A stretch of 64,000 nucleotides of DNA from Annona cherimola (Eukaryota > Streptophyta > Magnoliopsida > Magnoliales > Annonaceae): NCBI GenBank assembly GCA_030490835.1, contig CM059972.1, positions 11,066,264-11,130,263 on the forward strand, given 5' to 3'. The position numbers were made by a program, and so were the translations under genes. This document shows positions 44,906 to 57,289 of the stretch, piece after piece (position 1 is the first letter of the stretch; the number at the start of each line of letters is the position of its first letter). Under the pieces are notes generated by a model that saw only the letters and a list, made by a program, of their open reading frames with translations, was not told where the DNA came from and searched no databases.

Positions 44906-46629
44906 GATCCTTTGTTACACCCCTAAGTTAATGCATTTAATGTCTTTGAATTTCTCTTTTTTTATTCCATTTCCCCGTTCTCTAAATGTGCCCCAAGTTT
45001 TCTACCTTTCAATCACTTTTTTATATTTCAATATTTTTCCAAGTCTTATCATATAAATCATCTTCTCTATTTTAAGTTTTTGCCTTTTATACTAATTATT
45101 ACCATTGTCGTATTACACCACTATCTTACTTTTTAAGATTTTTTTCCCATTTTCCGCTTTACCATTTTTTACTTTAACATTTTCCCATAAATACTGTTTA
45201 CGAAAGCTAGATCCCGTGCGATAGGAAAGTCTAACATGATGTAAAGTGGATGTGATAGTTCCACAATGCTAGTTGTATGGCTCAGTCTAAGGAAGAAAAA
45301 AACAAACAAACAAACGAAAAACAAAAAATTATATATACTTCATTAACACCTAACTTTGGACAGAAAAAATGAGTGCTAAAAAATAAAATCCAACGGTGGG
45401 CGGTAAGTGGGTAGGAGTAGCTGTGGGGACGGCAACGGCTAGGGTTCGGGGAACCTGTAGAGGGTTACACACCGTGAGCATCTGTTGCGACGGACAAAAA
45501 TTCAAATTATATTCCGGAAGATTTTGTTTTATTTAGATCTAATACTCTCAGTGTCCGATTTGGGTGATTCAAGAGTCATTTTCTATGTTGTAAGATACTC
45601 TGGATCATGTAGACGATTTAGATTGGAAAAATTCAGTCAATTAAATTATAAATAGAAATAATTATGTGGATGGTTAAAATAGTGCAGATATTTTTATTTA
45701 AATGTAAATAAAAATAATATAATTATTATTATTATTATTATTTATTAAATCTATCCCAAAAGGAATATATATTTATTTAGATTATTTAAATATAAATTAT
45801 AATTTTGGGACATATAATTAAACCTTTATTATACTTAATTATTGAATTTAGGACATATAATTAAATAATCATTTAAATTAAGTATTTTCTACCAATCTAA
45901 GTTCCAGGACAGTTTAAATTACAGTTTGGGACATATCATTAAACCATTCCTAAAAGGTCATATATATTTATTTTGCCCGAACCATTATTTTTTTAATTAA
46001 ACATTTAAAAATACTTAATTATTAAACCAGTCCCAAAAAGTCATATATATTTATATTATTAAATGTTAATTATAGTTTTATATAATTTATACCATTTTAT
46101 TTTTAAAAGTCAGTACAATAATTATAGTTTTATATATTTATTTAAATTTTATTTTATTCGATTTAAATTAATTACGCTTTTAACTGAAATAAAATTTATT
46201 ATTAATTTGTAAAATAAAATTCAATGGTTGATATGTTTTAAATTTTTATACAAACTACAAAAATTATTAATATCAAGGTTTAATCATTATTAAACTAAAT
46301 TATAGTTTAATCACTATTAAACTAGTCAAAAAAGTCATATATAATTATATTATTAAATCTAAATTGCAATTATATAGAATTTAAATAGATATAATTTATT
46401 ATAGTTTTATTTTTAAAAAGTCATATATAATAATTATTACAGTTTTATATATTCATTTAAATTTTTTTCATTTAGTTCAAATTAATTAATATTTTTCTAA
46501 ATTTTAGCATCATATAATTATTTATTTTTAAAATTATTTAATAAAAATCAAGGTTTGCATAGTTCTATAACGAATTACTAAGTATACATCTTTTGCAAAA
46601 TATATAAATTTATTTAAAATATTTTTAAA

Positions 46630-48250
46630 AATATTAAAATTAGATGTCGTTAAATGTAGTTAGATACAATTAGATTCAGTTAGATGCGATTAGATGTAGT
46701 TAGATGTGATTAGATCCGATTAGATGCGGTTAGATGCAGTTAGATCGAATTAGATCCAGTTAAATCTAGGTAGAGTTCATTAAATCGTATTATCTTAGTT
46801 TTAATATCAAAAGTTAGATTCAGTTAAATGTCGTTAGATGATGTTAAATGTCGTTAGATCCGGTTAGATACTGTTAAATATCGTTAAATGTTATTAGATA
46901 TCATTAAATTAAGGTGGATTTCATTAAATCCTATTATCTGGGTTTTAAATTTTATAATTAAGGTATAAATGACCTTATATGGGAATTAGAATCATATTAC
47001 AGATTTTAAATTAGAATTAGCTTATTAATATTAAACGTTAGATTCAGTTGGATGTTGTTAGATGCTGTTAGATATCGTTAGATCCGGTTTGATACTGTTA
47101 GATGTTGTTAGACGCAGTTAAATGCTGTTAGATGTCATTAGATTGAGGTAGATTTCATTAAACCCTGTTATCTGAGTTGTAAATTCTATAATTAAGGTAT
47201 AAATGACATTATAAGGGGCTTAGGATCATATTTTATGTGTTAAATTAGGTTTAATTTATTAATATCAAAAGTTAGATTCGGTTAGATGTCGTTAGATGCA
47301 GTTAGATACTGTTAGATGTCATTAGATTAAGGTAGATTTCATTAAATCCTATTATCTGGGTTTTAAATTCCGTAATTAAGGTATAAATGACCTTATAAGG
47401 GGCTTAGGATCATATTACATATGTTAAATTAGGATTAACTTATTAATATCAAAAGTTAGATTTGGTTAGATGTTGTTAGATGTCGTTAGATGTCGTTAGA
47501 TACTGTTAGATGCTGTTAAATATTGTTAAATGTTATTAGATGTTGTTAGATACTGTTAGATGTCATTAGATTAAAGTGGATTTCATTAAATCCTATTATC
47601 TGGGTTTTAAATTTTGTAATTAAGTATTATTTTTATAAGTGGCTTAGGATCATATTATAGGTGTCAAATTATGATTAACTTATTAATATCAAAAGTTAGA
47701 TTCGGTTAGATATCGTTAAATGTTGTTAGATATCCTTAAATCTAGTTATATATTGTTAGATATCATTAGATACTGTTAGATGCAATTAGATGTTGTTAGA
47801 CGTCATTAGATTAAGGTAGATTTCATTATCCTATTATATAGGTTTTAAATTCTGTCATTAAGGTATAAATAACCTTATAAGGGGCTTAGGATCATATTAC
47901 AGGTGTTAAATTAAAATTAACTTATTAGAGGAGTGATCCTGTTAGCCTATTCAAAAATTGTAAAAAACCTCAAAAAATAGATAAACACATTCAAAAATGG
48001 TAAAACTTAGTCTATATGTTAAATACACTTAGATAAACAAGTGTACGAAGAAAAAAGTAAAAAAAAATTGTTGTAAATAGGTTTTTTAAGGTGGGCAAAG
48101 TGGGGCATTTACTTAGCCCGGGCTAACAGGATCACTCCTCAACTTATTAATATCAAAAGTTAAATTTGGTTAGATGTCTTTACATACTGTTAGATTCTAT
48201 TAGATGCAATTAAATCCTGTTAGATATTGTTATATGCCGTTAGATTCTAT
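46630..48250. repeat. TTAGAT arrays in ~183-245-bp higher-order units
   Basis: Runs of 10-bp NNTTAGATNN units alternate with a conserved spacer (GATTTCATTAAATCCTATTA, then GGTATAAATGACCTTATAAG, then TTATTAATATCAAAAGTTAG). Spacers begin at about 46915, 47148, 47331, 47576 and 47815, so units are 233, 183, 245 and 239 bp. Unit A has only the first. Confidence 0.88.
47928..48140. mobile_element. I-family MITE with clean 9-bp TSD (213 bp)
   Basis: GAGGAGTGATCCTGTTAGCC at left and GGCTAACAGGATCACTCCTC at right are exact inverted repeats over 20 bp. AACTTATTA flanks both sides (47919-47927, 48141-48149). The 9-bp duplication identifies the family as Mutator-type. This copy lacks part of the left arm found in the 403-bp version. 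Confidence 0.92.
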
Positions 48251-49831
48251 TATATTCGAAAAATAAAAAAATATTATTAAATTTTCAAAAAATCAGAGAT
48301 AAATATTGAAATTGTTATTTTTGAGAATACCTTAATTACATGAACTTTAAATAATATAACATAACTCCTTATATAAAATATATTTTTCAAATTTACCAAT
48401 TATAATGAAATCTTATTAAAAAATAATTTTTTCTATACAAATATTTTTAAAAATTTTCAAATAATGAAAATTTTTGTCAACATATGTTTCAGTGGTTGAT
48501 CCAGCAAATGAATGGAATAGATTAAGATTTTGTATACATATAATATAAATTTTATCAAAAACCAAACATACTCACATTTTCAAACAAATATACTCACACG
48601 AGAAAATTACTACAATGTCTCTACTTCTTTTTTCTCGTTACCGAGACAGCTTCCGATCGGTTGAGCCCCGGAATTATAGGGAAGTCCAATTCAACGGTGA
48701 AGCATTCCTGTTTTTCATCTTTCAATGATGCACTCCCTAATTGCTTAAAACCATCAATCCTTTTTGGGGTGAGAAGTCCAGAATTGGTGATGAATTCAAT
48801 TGTGTTTGTTGCAGATGACCCCCAAGTGAAAAGGAAAAGCGCAGCTGCTAAGGTTCCATGACCACAAATCTTGACCTTCAAACAAGAAACATTCATTTAC
48901 TTTTTGAAATTTTCTGCCCCCAACAAGATTTGTGTTCGTATTTTTACTGCCACAATATTACAACTCTTTATCGAGTGTCAACATTAGGTAGCATATATAC
49001 TAATTACTAAGATCAAATTCCTGCCCCTCTTATTTACAAATGTACGAAAAATGAGAAACAGCACCTTAGAGATCGAAGCTATCACTTACATAATGTGAAT
49101 CCTGCAGATATAACACATGTACGTGCCTCTCTCCTAGAGCCTATTGCAATTAACAATTTCCTTTTTGGCGAATACGGTGAGTGACATCCAATTAGTAAGA
49201 AAAAGTGAGAAGTATAAAGCTTTTTGGCATGCATGAATGCAAGAATAAAAACATTAATAATGTGCTTGAGTGCCAACAAATTGAAAATTTTCACTTCTGC
49301 AACAGGAACGAGCCAGTGGAGATGGAATCTGGTATTATTTGCATCAATGCCAACGCCATTTTCCAATGCAGGTGCTGGACGGAGAAATGAGGTTATGGGG
49401 AAGTTGCATTCCTTGGCGACCGACTGCAACCACTCCCCATCCTTCTCTTCTTCCACCAAACACACAGCGGCCGGGTCGCCCTTGAATGCCGACTCTGTGA
49501 AAGCGTCGATCTGATCAAACAAAACAAAATCAGCAAGCATTCGAAAAACATTGTACGTATAAGAGAGGAAGAGAAGTAGAAAGAGAGAACTAAAGGTGTT
49601 TGTTCATATATATTTACCATCCAATACGGGACTGGGACTGCTTTTACTCCCGCCTGCATCTTGTCCATGTCTGGCTTTCTAAGCTCTTAGTCTGTTAGCT
49701 TTTTCTCTTCCTCTTTTGGCGTTTCAGTTGGAAACATGCTGGAAAGTCCAGTGGTGCAACTTGACCCATCGGGTTACCTTAAAATGCGTAGGTTGTAAGT
49801 ATGAAAAAAAAAAACAAAAACAAAAACGCAA

Positions 49832-49853
49832 ACACACACACACACACACAAAA
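49832..49853. repeat. (CA)n microsatellite
   Basis: ACACAC run upstream of PhzF-2B exon 1. Confidence 0.9.
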
Positions 49854-49929
49854 CACGCAGTTCAATTATTAGAGTGGATAGATTTTAACATACGGGTACT
49901 CCGAACACAAATTATTCGTAGGAATTATA

Positions 49930-50285
49930 GCTAGTACACCTGGGTGCACTTAGCTTCACTACACCCTAGTATACTTAACCCATTTTTAATATTTTTTTTG
50001 AAAATTTTTTTTATATAACTATGAATATAAGCATATTTAACATATATATCAAATTTTACTAATCTTGAAAATTTTTAGATTTTTGAATTTTTTAAACTCA
50101 ATGGCATACAAATTACGAAAATGACACTAATTTTAAAATTTTCAAAAAATATTTCAAAATTAGTAAAACTTGATATACATGTTAAATATATTTAGATTAA
50201 TAGTTGTATACAAATTTCAAAAAATTAAAAAATAAATATTTATATCGGAGTGCATTGTATCATACTCCTTATTAATATACGTCCA
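49930..50285. repeat. MITE-like palindrome
   Basis: Begins near AGTACACCTGGGTGCACTTA and ends near TCGGAGTGCATTGTATCATA. The centre carries the shared fold-back core (ATTTAACATATATATCAAAT...AAAATTAGTAAAACTTGATA). Ends are imperfect and no TSD is clear. Confidence 0.5.
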
Positions 50286-50289
50286 ACAT

Positions 50290-51480
50290 ATTTTTTAAAA
50301 AAATACATGATATATTTAAAGACATGAAATATGACTTTTAAATATATAAAAATTCGTTTAATTTATCTATTATTTAGTATTTTTAATAAATATTTTTATG
50401 TTATTATTGTATTACTTATGAGTTTTGAAGTATGACATATTAAGAAATTATAATTTTGAACTATAAAATGAAGGCTATCTTAAAGAACTGAAATCAAAAC
50501 CGAAATCGACTCGACTTTAAAAATATGATGGGTAGGTTTTGAACCGACTTAATTTAATATAGAAATTTTCTAAAATAAAATAAAAGTATGATTAACCTCA
50601 AATTTAACCCACCCAACCAACTCAAGTTATACCCTTTGGAAACGGAAAATATATTGGATCACTCCAAGGATTGTCCTATGATGCAATGATAATGGGCAAC
50701 TTGACAACACACACAGACACGACTTGTTTTGCAAAATTTTAAATGTGCCCAGCAAAATCCAAAATTTCGTTATCTCATAGAAAGTACTTAACATTAATAT
50801 AAGTTTTCACTTTTGGGCATGTATGGATATCACAAAAAAATTTCAATCTAAACTTTTTACTTTTTGTGATTATTTTTTTAATCATTTATTCATATCTCTA
50901 TATACGATTATATTATTTTTCAATCATTTATATATAATTAATCTATTTATTTTAACTTTTTTATCTAAAAGTTTTATCAAACGACAAGCACATCCTCTGC
51001 AAGAAGCTAATCTTAGGGTATTATTTTACAGTACAAGGATAGGGCGAGAGTCGCTGCATGGTTGTAACTTCTAATCCGCATTGCTAGCAACAAAGAAGAA
51101 TATATAATCTAGATTAATGTGTTTTAAATGGATTACGTTTTCTGTAATAACCCAACCTAAATATGTTGATTTAACGTAGCATATTGACGTGGCATGATGA
51201 ATTTTTTACTATCTGATGTGTTAGTAAAAATAGATGAGGTGACCAGGTTGACTTGTTGACTAAGGTGGGTTATTATAATTTTAAGAAAAAAGTTTTAAAA
51301 TATATTTGAATTAATTTATAATTAAATTAACAAATTGTTAAAAAGCTAAGATGTTTAGAAATTGTGGCAAGTAAATTGAAGGTAGTGGGTTTGAATTACA
51401 TCCTAGTAGAATTATATAATTTTTCTTTTAACAACAAATCATGTAGGGCCACGAAGAGATAAGATTTGATTTTTAATTTT
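50290..51480. other. AT-rich interval, no gene
   Basis: No coding frame. At 51143 TGTAATAACCCAACC resembles an LTR start, and 51360-51430 has a tRNA-B-box-like word, but neither could be extended into a full element. Confidence 0.4.
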
Positions 51481-51491
51481 TAAAATTTAAA

Positions 51492-51948
51492 GGGATAATT
51501 CCCTTTATACCCATAACAAATGCACATAATTTATAATATATCTACAACATTTTATAAATTTCTTTTATACCCATAACATTTCATCCTAAATTTCTACCAT
51601 ACCCACGCCGTTAAAACCACTGTTATCTATCCTATTGAAAGATTTTGCCCATTTAAATTTTTTTCTAATTAAAATAAATCAACCTTAATAAGACTTTTAA
51701 GTTATTTAATATCTTGTATTAATGTTTTACTACCATCAATTGAGTCATGTTAAGGTTAAATTATCTTAATTAAAAAATTTTAAATGGGAAAAATCGTCTT
51801 TTCAATGGGGTAGATAACGGTGGTTTTAACGGAATGGATATGAGAGGAATTTAGGGCGAAATATTATGGGTATAAAAAGAATTTACGAAACGTTGTGGAT
51901 ATATTAGGAATTATGTGCATTTGTTATGGGTATAAGAGTAATTATCCC
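51492..51948. mobile_element. Fold-back MITE, GGGATAATT ends, 457 bp, 9-bp TSD
   Basis: Nearly the whole element is two inverted arms: GGGATAATTCCCTTTATACC at left matches the reversed right end GGGATAATTACTCTTATACC, continuing through CATAACAAATGCACATAATT for about 180 bp. Flanks AAATTTAAA (51483-51491) and AAATATAAA (51949-51957) match at 8 of 9. Mutator-type by TSD length. Confidence 0.85.
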
Positions 51949-51959
51949 AAATATAAAAG

Positions 51960-52769
51960 TAATAGTTAGAGAGAATCTTAGAAGAATGTCGTCATGTGTG
52001 GATTAGAGGGAAGGAGAGGATATGTGCGAATGAACGGAGAAAGCTAGTGAAAAGAGAAATTTGTTGTGGATTGGGAGTAGAAGAAGATGAGTTCTTTTCA
52101 TTTAGAAAATCTCTCTATGTGCTCTTCAAAAAGATAAGTAAAGAAATAATTAAATTGTTGAGCCATATATATTATAGGAGGTAGATTGTCTAAAAAAATT
52201 TATAAGAATTTATGCTCTAAGAAATTATTTTTGGGAAGAAATAAATTACATTAATTATTATTTATGGAGGATGTACGACGGATGAACGTTTAGTTTGAGA
52301 TTTATGTGATAATCTAAATACATAGAATAGATGATTATTGCCGGTGGAATAATATATCTTTGTCAATAAAGTTTACCTTATTGGATTTATTATTCGATGG
52401 TTTTGTTAATTTAATTAGAAGAACATAATAGGTGGGCCATACGTTTTTTTTAAGTTAATCAGTATCTAGAATGTTAATGGGTGCAAGACTAATATTTTTT
52501 TTTAGTGATTGCTGTCACGATGAAAGTATATTTAATTATATATATGTGGCTTATCTATTATTGCTTGTGGGGAATGGGTAAAATATTAATGTTTCCGAGT
52601 TAATACTGTTATCAATAGTTAAACAATACTGAATGGCATTTATAATATTTTTCTTTACAACCATTTGCCGTTCATGCGGGTCGCTGTTATTTAAATCCAA
52701 GATTGGTTTTAATTAGTTTATAATGCGTCATTTTGTCCATCAGGTTAACTTAATTATTATTATATTATA
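51960..52769. other. No gene recognised
   Basis: A 62-codon plus-strand frame at 51996-52184 (MWIRGKERICANERRKLVKR) has no family I recognise. The rest is AT-rich. Confidence 0.4.
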
Positions 52770-53745
52770 TTTACCGAAAACTTCCCGAGCCAGTCCTTTA
52801 TGTTATAAGACATATATAGTGTATCTGTATGACTTAACCAAAATCCTCCAGCACCGGTGGTATATAATAGTGTATATTTTATTTTATATGTATATTTACA
52901 GAAAAAAAAAAAAGAGAGAAAAAACCCACCAGCGACCAAGACCGACATTATACATATATGATGTATTAAATATACATATTTTCGGTGGATGCTCTACACC
53001 TCCCTGGTTGGCCATTTAATTATAATATATATATTAGATAAAAACTTGCCGTTTTCTGGACCGGCACTTATAAATATGTTATATATTTTAGACGGGAGTT
53101 TTAAAACTCAAGACTGACATGTTATGACAGTATATATTATACAGGTATATAGACGGAAGTTTGTAACCAGTATATAATATAATGTATAAGCGCGTATTTA
53201 TAATATAATGTATTTCATGTACATAATTTCTTTATCAGAAGCTCTGCACCATCAGGGTCATTTATTTGTGACATATATATATGAGATATATATTAACCGG
53301 ACCTTAAAATCTCAAAGGACCAGGCTTGGTATATTATTTGAAAGCCTTTGGAACGAGACCTTAATAGATAGTATATTATATATATTTATGATGGAGTTTA
53401 AAACCTCCAAATCGATACTTCGAAATAATATATAAATTATATATGCATATGGACGGAAATTTAATATCTCAAGTACCGGGTATTTATTGCAAATATATTT
53501 TTGACGGGATTGAGTCGGTTATTTATAATAGGAAGAATTCTAAATGGACGTTTGAGATCTCTAGAGTTAGGTTTGGTTCTTAAAGATATACATTATATAT
53601 ATAATATATATAAACTTAGGGAGGTTTAAAAGCTCTGGACCGGTACTTGTAATATAATATATTACCTTATATTTATTGAAACTTCCAGAACTGGTGCTTG
53701 TGTTATAATATATATGTATAGCATATTTATATGTTTTGCCAAGTA
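52770..53745. repeat. Highly decayed ~60-bp tandem array
   Basis: About 15 diverged units of the pattern GGACGGAAGTTTAAAANCTC-NNGGACCGGTACTTGTA-ATATAATATAT. Well-preserved ones start near 53090, 53390, 53449, 53610 and 53675; more altered ones near 52775, 52840, 52983 and 53290. No coding content. Confidence 0.65.
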
Positions 53746-54295
53746 AAAATATAAACATGTGTGCGAATTTATATATATGTATTGCCGGCGTTATTATGGG
53801 CTTCTGCACAGATGTAAGAATTGAATAATTATGGTTAATTTTTAAATTGTTTTGAGTAAACAAATCATACCTAATATATATTATTACTGTAGATATAATA
53901 AAATAAATATATAAATAGTAATATAATGAAATTTACAACATAAGTCAATTATTTGATATTAACTCATGAAAAGAGATATTAATGTTAATAAATTAATAAC
54001 TAATTTATTAACAAAGGTATATATTTATAAATATGATTTAATGCTAGTTGGATGTTCGAGTATATATTTATATACTTTAGCAGTTGTATAATTAATTTAT
54101 ATAATATAAACTAATTATTTAATATTGTAGAATATCTTGTTATATACAATTCCAAATTATACAGGCCTGCATTTTGTGTTAGCCAATACGGCATAGGGTA
54201 TGACATGTTATAATAAAGTGAATATTGTTTAGTACCAGTGGTTATTGGAGAATAAATTGATATAGCAGGATACACCATTTAAAATATGGGCGCCG

Positions 54296-54847
54296 AGTTA
54301 CATAGAAGCGGACCTATGTAACATCTTCAAAATCTAAGATTTTGATCTTTGATTGAAAATCTAATCCATTCATTGTATTGAAAATCTAATTCATTCATTG
54401 TATTTAACATCATTTGTTTATCTCGGGGATCAAGTATCATCCTAACCAAATATATTTATGGGCCACATTTGTTAGAAAATGTACATATTCATGTGTAAAT
54501 TATGAAAATGCTAAAATATTAATTTTAAAGTAGTATTTTCGACATCTAAACCGTCCAAAATATCATTTTTATGTGAATAAATGATTCCATAAAGTATTAT
54601 TACATTCTAGTACATATGTAAATAGATCTAATTGTTTTTCATAATTTACACATGAATATATTTTTTGAACAAGTATGACTTATAAACATATTTGGTTGAG
54701 ATGAAACTTGGTATCCTAGAAAAACAAATGAAGTTAAGTATAATAAATAGATTAGATTTTCCATTAAGGATCAAAATCTTAGATTTTCCATTAAGGATCA
54801 AAATCTTAGATTTTGAAGAAGTTATATGAGTCCGCTTCTATGTGACT
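54296..54847. mobile_element. MITE with AGTYACATAGAAGCGGAC ends (552 bp)
   Basis: The left end AGTTACATAGAAGCGGAC and the reversed right end AGTCACATAGAAGCGGAC extend through CTTCAAAATCTAAGATTTTG (~50-bp TIR). The interior is a diverged version of the P-family core (TGAATAAATGATTCCATAAA, GTTGAGATGAAACTTGGTAT). No clean TSD found. Confidence 0.75.
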
Positions 54848-55924
54848 GGGTTATATAGAAGCAAGACTGGTAAAATATTTGGGGATGTTCATGTTGATAT
54901 TTTGACTACTTGCTAGTTATGATGGAAGTTTCTTCTTGAATTTATTAAATTAAATTCAGGAAGTTAGTTTTACACAATTAAATGTGGATGTCAAATTATT
55001 TTTGTTTGTAAAATAATTAATTGGGTGGATATATTATTGATATGATGCGTAAGTGAGAACGGTGTGTGTAACACATCATGATCATTTGCTGTGTGGAATG
55101 GATTTGCACATGTGGGACCTCGAGGATATGTGTATTGCTTATATTTATTTCCTTAGTATGTCCTATGCATGTTAGAATACTACTTTGGAATGTCGCTTCA
55201 TGAACTATGTATTATTATCTTAATTGGCTATGGTAAGTCCTTTTGTAGACTGTGTGTGTTGTACCCTAAAAGGCCGTAAGTTCACTCCATTGCGAAAAAT
55301 GTGGATAACTTTACACAATTGGGTCAGTGGTTGGTGCATTTTCTATATTTTCGTAATGTTACACACCATTACATACGTGGTTTATTTCTTGCTTATTAAG
55401 TTATTTACTTTATTCCTGAGTAATTTAAATTTCAGGAGAGGCGGGATCATCTGGTTAATAGTGCGAGATAATGGGCTAAGATGATGCAGCAAAAACATAT
55501 TAGTTTATTTTATTTATTATTTCGTTTGATAGCTTGTAATAAATTAATGAGAATTCTTCCTATTAATACGGTGGATATTTGTCATTACATTATTAAATAT
55601 CATTAAATGAAGTATTAATTATTAAATTCATTGAAACATAACCGATTCAGATTTATCGTACAAATAGGGTGGTCAACAACCCTAGAATTGGGTGGTGATA
55701 TTTTACTTAATAATGGTTTCTTTATCCCCTAAATGTTGTTTTTGCTATATAATAACATGTAGACTTTTTCAATGGCACCTGACGCACGTTAGTAGTGACT
55801 AGTTAATATATTTTTCACGCATGCCAACCTGTTTGGAGTTTCGACCGTCGAAATTGGTGCGCAATAATAATTCGCTCGAGGGTCATCATCTAATTTTGTC
55901 ATTACGTATAATAAATATAAGCTT

Positions 55925-56390
55925 CTCTTATGTAACGTGGGGTTACATGTAACCCTCCGTTTTTAAGATTTTATTCTTTGATAGAAAATTCAATTTATTC
56001 ACTGTATTTAACATTATTTGTTTATCTAGAATATTAAGTTTTATCCTGATCAAATGTATCTATGAGCCACATTTATCGAAATATATATATTCATGTGTAA
56101 ATTATGAAAAATATTTAGATCTATTTATATATATATATATTAGAATGTAATAATACTTTATAGAATTATTATCTATGTACATATGATATTTTAAACAGTT
56201 TAGATGTTGAAAATACAACTTTAAAATTAATATTTAATATTAAATTATTTTATTACGTTGATTTCTAACGGAGCTCATACACAATGATATTAGACAAATA
56301 AAAAGATTTATAAAATATTGTAGATGATGTTAAACAAAATAGATTGAGTGGATTTTTCATCTAACCATTAAGATATTAAAAATGAAAAAA
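55925..56390. repeat. Diverged relative of the 54296 MITE
   Basis: Shares TCACTGTATTTAACATTATTTGTTTATC, AATTATGAAAA and ATTTTTCATCTAACCATTAA with it. Starts near CTTATGTAACGTGGGGTTAC. Ends poorly preserved. Confidence 0.6.
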
Positions 56391-56399
56391 ATTGCATAT

Positions 56400-56985
56400 A
56401 AAAGAGATTTCATAAAAGTCATACCGTATATATATTATGCTACTCTCAAACTTTTGACATTTATATTATGTGAAAATATTCTACTTCCACATAATTGCCT
56501 CCTCAAATGACCATTTCTTCCTTCACGTAAAAGTTCCACCTAGATCCGCATCATAGTGCTGGTACAGGTAAACGAACCCAAAGCTAAGATATGATAGCCA
56601 AACCTAAACTTAAAGCTATAATTGCAGCCTTTGATACCATAATAATATAAAATTGATGCTCTAATAATACGAGATGGATTCACTATTGGTTTTTTTTTTT
56701 TTTTTAATGATCTCTGACATTGATCTGATAGCCCAAATTGCATGCAGCTACTCTTTTGAGTTCTATCTTCCACAAACTTCTGACCTACACTACCTTTTCC
56801 TATTTTGATGAAACCTCTTTCAAACCGGTCAGATGAGGCACTTTGATCATAAAGTCGAAATCCATCCCAACATTGTTACACAGTATGTGTTTTTTTTTAA
56901 TCGTAATATCAAAATCATTTGAACCTGCGGAGTCTTGGGTGAATCATACCTACTTAAAAGTATATATAATCAAGTCGTTAATTAC
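56400..56985. other. No gene recognised
   Basis: A 77-codon minus frame (56773-56540) has a lysine run from a poly(T) tract and no recognised motif. The surrounding text is less AT-rich and could be an exon relic, but I cannot name it. Confidence 0.35.
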
Positions 56986-56989
56986 TTCA

Positions 56990-57250
56990 CAGCCATTTGC
57001 GACTGTTAATCTAGATATATTTAATTCATATATAAGGTTTTATACCATTATATATTTATATTTTTGGAATTTTAAATATAAAAGGATTTTAGTGATTTTA
57101 AAGGTTAAAAAGACTAAAATAACCTTACGTTTGAAATTAAAATATATACATATCTTCAAAAACATATATTGGTTAAACATACCTAAATTAATAGTATAAT
57201 AAAATACAAAATTAATAAAAATATCATTTGTGTCTAGGTGCAAGGCACAT
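56990..57250. repeat. Palindromic MITE core
   Basis: CTGTTAATCTAGATATATTT...ATATTGGTTAAACATACCTA fold-back, with the same central module as other MITEs here. The terminal GCCATTTGCGACTG and GTGTCTAGGTGCAAGGC are only weakly inverted. Confidence 0.5.
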
Positions 57251-57289
57251 ATGCTCAGTGGCTTACATAATCATGCTATAAATATAAAA

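Larger units (their letters stand above)
45385..48629 (+). repeat. Element X, unit B copy (right end preserved, left end deleted)
   Basis: 45390-46630 follows 25990-27130 of unit A (CAACGGYSGG...; AAAAGTCATATATATTTAT). 46630-48250 is an expanded TTAGAT array. 48250-48629 is AT-rich and ends TCTCTACTTC at the PhzF-2 exon 3 junction. A 213-bp MITE is nested at 47928. No coding region recognised. Confidence 0.6.
44225..49668 (-). pseudogene. PhzF-2B: second PhzF-like gene split by element X
   Basis: Exon 1 49668-49618 (17 codons, MDKMQAGVKAVPVPYWM), exon 2 49510-49295 (IDAFTESAFKGDPAAVCLVE, FHLHWLVPVAE) and exon 3 from 48874 (VKICGHGTLAAALFLFTWG, FTVELDFPIIPG), broken at 48630 by X. Exon 4 is reduced to its last ~35 nt (about 45375-45339), and exon 5 (44465 to about 44225) contains a (CT)n tract and frameshift. 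The catalytic-Glu site reads NFPITSF. DPVCGSAHC has become DQVWASAHC. About 1.1 kb (rest of exon 4, end of exon 3, start of X) was lost relative to unit A. Exons 1-3 keep good splice sites and GA-rich leader sequence, so a truncated transcript is conceivable. Inactive as an isomerase. Confidence 0.9.

Noticed and set aside
46630..48250. Telomere-like or CRISPR-like array
   Set aside because: The unit NNTTAGATNN is not the plant telomere repeat and has no spacer/repeat organisation; it is a 10-bp minisatellite within element X.
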